From Actinomycetes bacterium (GTDB taxonomy: Bacteria > Actinomycetota > Coriobacteriia > Coriobacteriales > Eggerthellaceae): a DNA stretch of 22,565 bases. The notes under the pieces were generated by a model. That model was not told where the DNA came from. It was given only the letters and a program-made list of their open reading frames with translations, and did not search any database. How positions within the stretch are numbered: the first letter of the stretch is position 1; every line of letters begins with the position of its first letter. Where the stretch lies: NCBI GenBank assembly GCA_023403475.1, contig JAEYEL010000127.1:1-22565 (forward strand), in the 5' to 3' direction. Below, one piece after another: positions 1 through 6,072 of the stretch. A program made the translations under genes and the position numbers.

Positions 1-230
1 GGGTCGAAGTCCTTCATGCGTTCGGTGGCAAGCGCTAGAAGCGCAAGATCCTCTTCAATTTCGGCGGCTTTTCGATAGTCTTCGGGCGAGATTATGATAT
101 AGGAAGGGCGGTTCCTCTTCATCACGACGACGGGGTTGCCCTCGCCCACTTTGGAAAAGGCGCTGCTGGCCTTCCCTCGGTTGAAGTCGCTGATGGGAAC
201 GATGTTGTCGAGCAGCTGCAATGCGGGCAT
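1..230 (-). CDS. Phd/YefM-family antitoxin (partial, C-terminus off the left edge)
   Basis: Reading the minus strand from ATG at 230 gives an open frame of at least 76 codons that continues past the window edge. It begins MPALQLLDNIVPISDFNRGKA and continues with an SSAFSKVGEGNPVVVMKRNRPSYIIIS-like stretch. The features 'PISDFNRG', 'V.KRN.P..I.' and 'SPEDY' are typical of the Phd/YefM N-terminal DNA-binding fold, in which the antitoxin represses its own operon and neutralises a RelE/Doc-type toxin. A near-ideal Shine-Dalgarno (AGGAGG on the minus strand, 235-240) sits four bases before the start. The partner toxin would be expected further left, outside the window, so pairing cannot be verified. 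The family call is by motif; the real length is unknown. Confidence 0.85.
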   Translation of the reverse strand, partial: MPALQLLDNIVPISDFNRGKASSAFSKVGEGNPVVVMKRNRPSYIIISPEDYRKAAEIEEDLALLALATERMKDFD

Positions 231-318
231 AATTCCTCCTTTAAGATTGTAGCGGCCAGTTTGGGTCGCAATGCTTCTCGGATGCATGAAAGTCATCATC
301 CGTCGTTTGTTAATGGCT

Positions 319-347
319 ATTGTACTGACTTAACGAATGCTTATCAA
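319..347 (-). promoter_or_regulatory. Sigma70-type promoter for the antitoxin gene
   Basis: On the minus strand TTGATA (342-347) and TACAAT (319-324) are separated by exactly 17 bases. Each hexamer matches consensus at five of six positions. Transcription would start near 312 and leave a leader of about 80 bases before the antitoxin ATG at 230. Confidence 0.6.
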
Positions 348-373
348 GATGTTTTTCACGGAAGGTATACATT

Positions 374-473
374 GGCGGGAAAATACAGGGGGAACAGATT
401 TCGTGGAGGGCTGTTTCCGCAGGCAGCTCGGTCTAAGTCGGCGATCGGCGGGAGAATACAGGGGGAACAGATT
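374..473. repeat. Pair of 27-bp direct repeats upstream of mdh
   Basis: Positions 374-400 and 447-473 are identical except for one base (A381 versus G454). Both contain AATACAGGGGGAACAGATT. The copies start 73 bases apart. No open frame or hairpin explains them. They may be binding sites for a regulator or copies of a dispersed repeat. Confidence 0.75.
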
Positions 474-609
474 CGGCTGCAGACGGCTTGCGTCACGGTG
501 CTTCCAGTGGGCGGCGCGGAATCCCAGCGCTTTCGGCGCGAAACCCTTGAATTCCCGAGCTCATTTTGAACGTGTTTGGCGCAGAAACGTTTTCGACACG
601 TTTTTCGTT

Positions 610-615
610 TACAAT
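610..615 (+). promoter_or_regulatory. Putative -10 box for mdh
   Basis: TACAAT at 610-615 (five of six to consensus) lies 60 bases before the mdh start. No good -35 hexamer sits at 16-18 bases upstream, so either an activator is needed or this is not the main promoter. Confidence 0.35.
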
Positions 616-675
616 GGAGGTGAATTGGGAAAACCCGTGCAAGAGAACCTGCAAGCGAAGCGAAAGGAAAGAACC

Positions 676-1599
676 ATGCCCAAGGTAACCATCGTGGGCG
701 CCGGAAACGTCGGCGCTACCGCAGCCCATATCATCGCGTCGAAGAACCTGGCCGATGTGGTGCTCATCGACGTGGCGGAAGGTCTGCCGCAGGGCAAGGC
801 GCTCGATATGATGCACATGCGCAGCGTCGAGAAGTTCACGGTGAGCGTGAGCGGCACCAACGACTACGCCGACACGACGGGTTCCGACATTGTGGTCATA
901 ACGGCGGGCGTGGCCCGCAAGCCCGGCATGACACGCGAGGATCTGCTCGACGTGAACGCCGGAATCATGCGCTCGGTCATAGGCCAGGCCAAGGCCGCTT
1001 CGCCGAACGCCGTGTTCATCTGCGTCACCAACCCGCTCGACGTTATGACCACGCTGGCCTACCGCGAAAGCGGTCTTCCGGCGACTCGCCTTATGGGCAT
1101 GGGCGGCGTGCTCGATTCCAGTCGCCTTTCGTTTTCCGTATGCGAGAAACTGGGCTGTGCGCCCGCCGACGTGGAAGCGTGGGCTGTGGGCGCACACGGT
1201 GAGGGCATGGTGTGTTGGCCGCGCCTGACCACGGTAAACGGCACGCCCATCACCGAGCTTCTTTCTGCCGAGGATGTGGCGGAAGTGGTGCAGCGCTGCG
1301 TGAAGGGCGGTGCCGAAGTGGTGGGATATCTGAAAACCGGCAGCGCCTATTACGCGCCCGGCGCGTCCATCGCTCGCATGGTCGCGGCCATTCTGGGCGA
1401 CACGCACGAGGTCATGAGCGTCTGCGCGCACATAAGCGGGCACTACGGCATCGACGACCTCTACATGAACGTGCCCGCCCGCCTTGGCGCCGCAGGTGTC
1501 GAGGAAGTGGTGGAGTTCGACTTGAACGAAGAAGAGCTTGCCGCCCTGCAGGCCAGTGCCGAAAGCGTTCGCGCCGGCTTGGCGAAGATGCCCTGCTAG
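676..1599 (+). CDS. mdh: Malate dehydrogenase, NAD-dependent (LDH-like type)
   Basis: This 307-residue protein interconverts malate and oxaloacetate with NAD(H). It starts at ATG 676, eight or so bases after GAAAGGAAAG; the frame is open further upstream, but that part has no family similarity. The Rossmann glycine motif GAGNVG is at residues 8-13 and the NAD-ribose-binding Asp is D32. Substrate residues are R81 and R87 in ARKPGMTR; an Arg at the first position marks malate rather than lactate dehydrogenases. N119 lies in TNPLD, the D147/R150 pair follows, and the catalytic His is H174 in GAHGEG. Length fits the lactate-like class of malate dehydrogenases. With the class I fumarase downstream it would form a fumarate-malate-oxaloacetate segment of central metabolism. 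Lactate dehydrogenase is the main alternative but unlikely given R81. Confidence 0.93.
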   Translation: MPKVTIVGAGNVGATAAHIIASKNLADVVLIDVAEGLPQGKALDMMHMRSVEKFTVSVSGTNDYADTTGSDIVVITAGVARKPGMTREDLLDVNAGIMRSVIGQAKAASPNAVFICVTNPLDVMTTLAYRESGLPATRLMGMGGVLDSSRLSFSVCEKLGCAPADVEAWAVGAHGEGMVCWPRLTTVNGTPITELLSAEDVAEVVQRCVKGGAEVVGYLKTGSAYYAPGASIARMVAAILGDTHEVMSVCAHISGHYGIDDLYMNVPARLGAAGVEEVVEFDLNEEELAALQASAESVRAGLAKMPC

Positions 1600-1705
1600 G
1601 CACATCCGGTTGCCCTTCGGGGTGGGCGAGGTCTGCAACTTTTCGATAACGAAGCGGCGTTTGCGCTGGGAGATGCGGTGAGAAACGCAGTAAAGTTGTT
1701 GGGAA

Positions 1706-1743
1706 CAGGGGCGCCCACCGGAAAGCAGGGGCGCCCACCGGAA
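1706..1743. repeat. 18-bp tandem duplication upstream of the first cupin
   Basis: CAGGGGCGCCCACCGGAA occurs at 1706-1723 and again, identically, at 1726-1743, with a 20-base period. The second copy runs into the ribosome site of the cupin gene. It lies in the 159-base spacer between mdh and the cupin. Confidence 0.8.
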
Positions 1744-1758
1744 GAAAGGATTTCCCCT

Positions 1759-2091
1759 ATGCCTCTTCGAAATCTGCCTACGGAAAAAGCCGCGCCGCTT
1801 GCGGGGCTTATCGAGAACAGACCCGGCCAGGTGTCGAGCATGGCCTTTTCGCGAGGGTCGGATGCAAGCATGACGCTTTTGGCATTCGCTGCCGGCGAGA
1901 GCGTGAGCGAAGAGAAGTACTTCGGCGATACGCTGTACTACGTGGTCGAGGGCGCTGCGTGCGTGGTGCTGCCCGATGTGCGCGTTCGCGTGGGCGCGGG
2001 CGAGGTGCTGAAGGTGGACGCGCATGTGGAGCATGCTGTCGAGGGAGCGGACGGAGCGGCGTTCAAGCTGCTGCAGATAACGTTGCCATAA
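1759..2091 (+). CDS. Small cupin-fold protein lacking the usual metal histidines
   Basis: This 110-residue single-domain protein reads as a double-stranded beta-helix cupin. Start ATG 1759 is chosen because GAAAGGA (1744-1750) precedes it at eight bases; the frame extends upstream to 1678, but only through the tandem repeat. The first cupin motif is recognisable by context (AGESVSEEKYFGDTLYYVVEG), but the HxH pair that normally binds metal is replaced by E/K residues. The second motif retains one His pair (VDAHVEHAVEG). It probably binds a small molecule or protein rather than acting as a metal-dependent enzyme, but no substrate can be deduced. A second cupin follows 75 bases downstream, and both sit between mdh and the fumarase genes. 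Confidence 0.75.
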   Translation: MPLRNLPTEKAAPLAGLIENRPGQVSSMAFSRGSDASMTLLAFAAGESVSEEKYFGDTLYYVVEGAACVVLPDVRVRVGAGEVLKVDAHVEHAVEGADGAAFKLLQITLP

Positions 2092-2166
2092 AGCCGGGTG
2101 CGCACTTTCGATGTGCGTTTGGTGCCGATTTGCCGCTGCGGAAAACACGAAGAAAGGAGTCAAGGT

Positions 2167-2511
2167 ATGGAACTCATCAAAAACGTCGAGCATGGGAAGG
2201 CGTTCAGTCTGAAGGATTTGGTCGAACTTGAGCCGGGCAAGGTGAACAGCCGCACGCTTTCCCAGACGCCCGGGTGCAAGATGACGGTGTTCGCCATCGA
2301 CGCCGATGAGGGCATGGCGAGCCATGCTGCTTCGGGCGATGCGCTCGTCACGGTGCTCGAGGGCACGGGCGAATTCGTGCTCGACGGCACGCCCCACAAA
2401 CTTTCCGCAGGCGAATCGCTCGTCATGACTGCGGGAACCCCCCACTCCGTGCGCGGCGTCACCCCTTTCAAAATGCAACTTGTCGTGGTAAAGCCCACCG
2501 AGGCGGCATAA
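2167..2511 (+). CDS. Small cupin-domain protein
   Basis: This 114-residue protein has one cupin barrel: motif one is around ASHAASGDALVTVLEGTGEF and motif two around SLVMTAGTPHSV, each keeping one His. The start ATG 2167 has AAAGGAGT six bases upstream. Its stop TAA is immediately followed by the fumarase alpha start, indicating co-transcription and possibly translational coupling. It is related to the preceding cupin in fold and opening pattern (both have '..L...EPGKV(S/N)S'-like segments), suggesting a duplication. The family includes sugar- and acid-binding regulators and small enzymes; the substrate is unknown. A role in C4-acid metabolism is only suggested by neighbourhood. Confidence 0.8.
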   Translation: MELIKNVEHGKAFSLKDLVELEPGKVNSRTLSQTPGCKMTVFAIDADEGMASHAASGDALVTVLEGTGEFVLDGTPHKLSAGESLVMTAGTPHSVRGVTPFKMQLVVVKPTEAA

Positions 2512-3459
2512 GTGAGGTTCGTGACGAAAGAGCAGGTGGCTGCCGCTGTTTACGAGGCCGTTCCGCAGCTGGCGTGCGTTCTGCCCGCCGATGTGCGGGC
2601 GGGGATCGAAAAGGCGTGCGCCCACGAGAAGCATCCGCGCGGGCAGGCGGTGCTCGATCTTTTGTGCGAGAACGCTTGCGTGGCGGAAGGCGACAACGTG
2701 CCTATCTGCCAGGATACGGGCACGGTGTGGGTGAGCTTGGAGATAGGGCCTGACGTGTGCGTGCGCGGCGATGTGTTCGCCGACGTGAATGCGGCGGTGG
2801 CGCGCGCATACGACGAGGCGCACCTGCGCAAGTCGGTGGTGCGCGACGCGCTTTTCGACCGCGCGAACACAGGCGACAACACGCCGGCGTTTTGCGACGT
2901 GCATCCTGTTGAAGAGCCCGGCGTGACGCGCTTGCACGTGATGCTCAAAGGCGGCGGGTCCGACAACGCGAGCCGTGTGGTCATGCTCGCGCCCGGCGCG
3001 GGGCGTGCGGGCGTCGTTGCCGAAGTGGTGCGCTGCGTGCGCGAGAAGGGGGCGAACGCCTGCCCGCCGCTTGTGGTGGGCGTGGGCGTGGGTTCCACGT
3101 TCGACAAGGTGGCGGGGCTTGCGAAACGCGCTCTCATGCGTCCTGTGGGCGAACCTGCACCCGATGCGCGAACGGCGCGGTTCGAAGAAGAGCTGCTGGC
3201 GGCCGTGAACGCCACGGGCGTTGGGCCGGGCGGCTTGGGCGGCAGGAACACGGCGCTTGCCGTGCGCGTGGAAACGGCGCCTTGTCACATTGCGGCGTTG
3301 CCGGTGGCTATCAACATGGGATGTTCCGCCATGCGCAGAACTACGGTGGAGATTAAAAGCGTCTCTAGACCCTCCGAGTTCCAGGGCAGTTTAGGAGAAG
3401 GTTTCGGTTTTCGAAACGATACGGGTGGTTCTGCGCTTCTGGGGAGAGGGGAGCGGTGA
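2512..3459 (+). CDS. Fumarate hydratase class I, alpha subunit
   Basis: This 315-residue protein is the Fe-S subunit of a two-subunit class I fumarase (TtdA/FumA N-terminal family), which catalyses hydration of fumarate to L-malate in the cytoplasm. Family signatures include NVPICQDTGTVWV near 63-75, KGGGSDNASRV near 146-156, PPLVVGVGVGSTFDKVAGLAKRAL near 185-208, and GVGPGGLGG with INMGCSAMRR at 268-276. C66, C184 and C271 are the likely ligands of the oxygen-sensitive [4Fe-4S] cluster. Start GTG 2512 directly follows the cupin stop, with GAGGCGG as ribosome site; GTG 2521 is an alternative. After I281 there is a tail of about 34 residues unlike the family. The tartrate dehydratase alpha subunit is a related alternative; beside mdh, fumarase is favoured. 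Confidence 0.9.
   Translation: MRFVTKEQVAAAVYEAVPQLACVLPADVRAGIEKACAHEKHPRGQAVLDLLCENACVAEGDNVPICQDTGTVWVSLEIGPDVCVRGDVFADVNAAVARAYDEAHLRKSVVRDALFDRANTGDNTPAFCDVHPVEEPGVTRLHVMLKGGGSDNASRVVMLAPGAGRAGVVAEVVRCVREKGANACPPLVVGVGVGSTFDKVAGLAKRALMRPVGEPAPDARTARFEEELLAAVNATGVGPGGLGGRNTALAVRVETAPCHIAALPVAINMGCSAMRRTTVEIKSVSRPSEFQGSLGEGFGFRNDTGGSALLGRGER
3401..3417. repeat. Stem-loop in the 3' tail of the fumarase alpha gene
   Basis: GTTTCG (3401-3406) and CGAAAC (3412-3417) form a perfect six-pair stem with a five-base loop. It lies in the atypical tail-coding stretch shortly before the beta-subunit ribosome site. No T-run follows, so it is not a classic terminator. Confidence 0.45.
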
Positions 3460-3992
3460 TGGGCGATTCTGTTCGGTTGGAGCTTCCTCTTTCGCGCGAG
3501 GCGCTGGCACCGCTCAAAGCGGGGGATGCGTGCACACTTACCGGCCCTTTGTTCACGCTGCGCGATGCGGGGCATGTGCGGCTGCTCGAAGAGCTGCACA
3601 AGCAGGGAAAGCTTCCCTACAACCTAGAGGGGCAGACCCTCTTCTACGCAGGTCCTACGCCCGAAGCGGCAGGACGGCCGTTCGGGGCGGTGGGGCCTAC
3701 CACCGCTTCGCGCATGGATTTCGCGGCACCTGAGCTTTACCGCGCCGGAATCGTGGCCACGGTGGGGAAGGGGCGTCGCAGCGCCGAGGTGGCGGCGGCA
3801 TGCGTGGACACAGGGTCGGTGTACTTTGCGGCGGTGGGCGGCGCGGCTGCGTTTCTTGCGAAGTGCGTGGAAAGTTCGCAGACCATCAGTTATGATGATT
3901 TGGGAACGGAGGCTCTAAGGCTCATCGTGGTGCGCGATTTCCCCGTGTTCGTCGGCATCGACGTGAACGGTGCGTGCGTGTACGACAGGTAA
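3459..3992 (+). CDS. Fumarate hydratase class I, beta subunit
   Basis: This 177-residue protein is the C-terminal/beta subunit (TtdB/FumA C-terminal family) that completes the fumarase active site. Recognisable family segments are LTGPLFTLRDAGHVRLLE, YAGPTP, the substrate-binding GPTTASRMD, ATVGKG and the closing DFPVFVGIDVNG. Start ATG 3459 overlaps the alpha stop by one base (TGATG), with GGGGAGAGGGGAG as a strong ribosome site; the GTG three bases earlier is less likely. The overlap implies balanced, coupled synthesis of the two subunits. Length is normal for a separate beta subunit. Confidence 0.9.
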   Translation: MGDSVRLELPLSREALAPLKAGDACTLTGPLFTLRDAGHVRLLEELHKQGKLPYNLEGQTLFYAGPTPEAAGRPFGAVGPTTASRMDFAAPELYRAGIVATVGKGRRSAEVAAACVDTGSVYFAAVGGAAAFLAKCVESSQTISYDDLGTEALRLIVVRDFPVFVGIDVNGACVYDR

Positions 3993-4167
3993 GGGCGCAC
4001 GGCGACAGCAAGATCGCGGCGGGTGCCGCAGGGTCGGCTGCTTGGATGCTTGGATACGAACGCTGCCCACTTCGAGTGCGCCCTTGCCGTGCGCGAGAAG
4101 GAAAGGTTTTGGTTGTACGGTGGTTCGACAGGTTGGATATACGGGCGGAAGCGACGCGGACGGCGGC

Positions 4168-4872
4168 ATGTGCCGCCGCGGTGTTTTCATAACGTTCGAA
4201 GGCGGCGAAGGCGCCGGCAAAACCACGCACATCCGATTTTTGGCGGCCGCGCTTACCGAGCACGGAAGCGAGGTCGTGTGCCTGCGCGAGCCGGGCGGCA
4301 CGGCCATCGGCGAGGCGCTGCGCGCCGTGGTGCTCGACCCCGCGCATGCCGAAATGGCGCCCGAAGCCGAGCTGCTCATCTACGAAGCGGCGCGGGCGCA
4401 AATAGTCGCGCAGGTCATACGTCCGGCGCTTGAACGAGGCGCGGTGGTTCTGTGCGACAGGTTCTACGATTCCACCATAGCCTATCAAGTGTACGGGCGG
4501 GGTCTCCCGCTCGATTTCGTGAAGCAGGCGAACGCGTTTTCCACGGGCGGTCTTGTTCCCGACCGCACGGTGCTGCTTGCGAGCAACGGGTCGGTTCAGA
4601 CGAGCCTTTACCGCGCGACGCACCGCGACGGCGCCGATAGGCTCGAACGGGCGGGACTAGATTTCCACGCGCGCGTGAACGAGGCGTTTCTCAGGTTGGC
4701 GGCCGAAGACCGGCAGCGCATTCGCACCGTCGTTTCCGACGAGCGCAAGTCCGTCACAGCCGCCATGGTGTTTCACCAGCTGGCCGACTTGTTCCCGTGG
4801 ATGTCCGACGCAAACGTGTGTAACGAGGCGTTCTTCGCGCCGCTCGACGCGCCGCGCAGAGTGGAAAGCTAG
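4168..4872 (+). CDS. tmk: Thymidylate kinase
   Basis: This 234-residue cytoplasmic enzyme phosphorylates dTMP to dTDP. The P-loop FEGGEGAGKTTH is near residues 10-21, the dTMP-binding LREPGGTAIGE segment and the CDRFYDSTIAYQ (DRF/Y) motif follow, and the LID/C-terminal element DRLERAGLDFHARV is typical. Start ATG 4168 (MCRRGVFITFEGG) matches the normal distance to the P-loop; the ribosome site is weak. A 175-base spacer separates it from the fumarase genes and holds possible but poor promoter elements (TTGTAC 4113-4118, TATACG 4138-4143). It begins the tmk-holB-ricT-pncB run. Confidence 0.93.
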   Translation: MCRRGVFITFEGGEGAGKTTHIRFLAAALTEHGSEVVCLREPGGTAIGEALRAVVLDPAHAEMAPEAELLIYEAARAQIVAQVIRPALERGAVVLCDRFYDSTIAYQVYGRGLPLDFVKQANAFSTGGLVPDRTVLLASNGSVQTSLYRATHRDGADRLERAGLDFHARVNEAFLRLAAEDRQRIRTVVSDERKSVTAAMVFHQLADLFPWMSDANVCNEAFFAPLDAPRRVES

Positions 4873-4881
4873 GCGGATGTC

Positions 4882-6060
4882 GTGACGGATTCGTTCGAGA
4901 ACATTTTGGGTCAGCCGCAGGTGCGCGAGTTTTTGCGCGCTTCGGTGAGGCAGGGGCGCGTGAGCCACGCCTACCTGTTCACAGGCCCTGCGGGGTCGAA
5001 CAAGACGCTTGCGGCCTATGCGCTTGCGCAGGCCGTTTTATGCCCGAAAGGGCCTGCCGGCCCGCGCGGGGGGCAGTGCGGCGCGTGCGACGCATGCAGC
5101 CGCGTGATGCGCAAAAAGCATCCCGACGTGCGCTATTTCGCCCCTGAGGGGGCGAACGGATACCTTGTCGATCAGGTGCGCGACATCGTGGCCGATACGT
5201 CGCTTGCGCCCATTCAGGCGCAGAAGAAGGTCTATATACTCGATCGCGCAGACCTTCTAGGCACCGCGGCGGCGAACGCGTTCCTCAAAACGCTCGAAGA
5301 GCCTCCTGCCGATGTGCTGCTCGTCCTTTTGGGTCGCACGTGCGAAAGCGTGCTTCCCACCATCGTGTCACGGTGCCAGGTGGTGCCGTTCCGGCACATT
5401 CCGGCAACAGAGGCGGCGGGCATTCTGGTGCAGAACACGGGTGCGTCGCTTGAGCGCGCGCGTATAGCCATAGAGGCGTGCGACGGCTCGATCACGCGCG
5501 CTGCCGACTTTTTGAAGTCGAACGAGCGCATGGCGTTCCGCTCGCGCGTGCTTTCCGTCATGGCGTCGCTTCGGCTTTCCGACGACTGGGACTTGGTGGG
5601 TCAGGCGGCCGATCTGGCTGTGGCGGCGAAAGCCCCGCTCGACGCGGCGCGTGCCGAGCAGGAGCAAGAGCTTGCCGAGAACGCCGATTTTCTGGCGAAG
5701 TCGGCCATTCGGCAGATAGAGGCGCGTAACAAACGCGCGCTCACGGCGAAGGGATTCGAGTCGTTGCGACAGCTTACCGCCATCGTTCGATCATGGCTGC
5801 GCGACGTGCTCGCGGTGGGCGCAGGCGCTCCGGAGCTGGTCATCAACGTGGACGCGCGTGCCGCCGTGGAAGAAGCGGCGGCGCATACCGATGAGGCGCG
5901 GGTTGCTGCGGCTCTTGCCGCCGTGCGCCGTTGCGACGAGGCTATAGCGTATAATGTGTCCCCTGAAACATGCCTCGATGCGCTTTTGTTCGAGGTGAAG
6001 GAGACGTTGTTCGAGCGGAGCGGCCTCGCTTTGGCGAGCGCTCGGCTCGGTGCGAGATAG
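4882..6060 (+). CDS. holB: DNA polymerase III delta-prime subunit
   Basis: This 392-residue AAA+ clamp-loader subunit helps load the DnaN sliding clamp. Start is GTG 4882, nine bases after the tmk stop, with AGGCGG upstream. The Walker A region is degenerate (GPAGSNKT, residues 35-42, lacking the second glycine of GxxGxGKT), as often seen in non-hydrolysing delta-prime subunits. A four-Cys zinc-binding module follows (C54, C66, C69, C72), then the sensor/arginine-finger segment PTIVSRCQ, diagnostic of clamp loaders. The C-terminal third is the less conserved helical collar domain. DnaX is the alternative, but it would be longer with an intact Walker A. Genes tmk and holB are neighbours in many bacteria. 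Confidence 0.9.
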   Translation: MTDSFENILGQPQVREFLRASVRQGRVSHAYLFTGPAGSNKTLAAYALAQAVLCPKGPAGPRGGQCGACDACSRVMRKKHPDVRYFAPEGANGYLVDQVRDIVADTSLAPIQAQKKVYILDRADLLGTAAANAFLKTLEEPPADVLLVLLGRTCESVLPTIVSRCQVVPFRHIPATEAAGILVQNTGASLERARIAIEACDGSITRAADFLKSNERMAFRSRVLSVMASLRLSDDWDLVGQAADLAVAAKAPLDAARAEQEQELAENADFLAKSAIRQIEARNKRALTAKGFESLRQLTAIVRSWLRDVLAVGAGAPELVINVDARAAVEEAAAHTDEARVAAALAAVRRCDEAIAYNVSPETCLDALLFEVKETLFERSGLALASARLGAR

Positions 6061-6072
6061 AGAGGTTCCAAC

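Larger units (their letters stand above)
241..675. other. 435-base spacer between antitoxin and mdh
   Basis: No convincing gene lies here. The open frames that cross it have no ribosome site and no recognisable protein. It holds the antitoxin promoter (319-347), two copies of a 27-bp direct repeat (374-400, 447-473), a block CTTCCAGTGGGCG (501-513) that resembles the reverse complement of the repeats downstream of mdh, and a -10 box TACAAT (610-615) preceding mdh. Confidence 0.6.

Noticed and set aside
261..569. Plus-strand open frame in the spacer before mdh
   Set aside because: It has no ribosome site or protein similarity, spans the direct repeats and overlaps the antitoxin promoter.
613..687. 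24-codon leader peptide (ATG 613) overlapping the mdh start
   Set aside because: The ATG is inside the predicted -10 region, so it would not be transcribed from that promoter. No attenuation structure is seen.
493..3288. Very long minus-strand open frame (931 codons) opposite mdh, the cupins and fumarase alpha
   Set aside because: It is a GC-rich shadow frame. The translation is His/Arg/Ala-rich with no recognisable domain, and the plus strand holds well-recognised enzymes.
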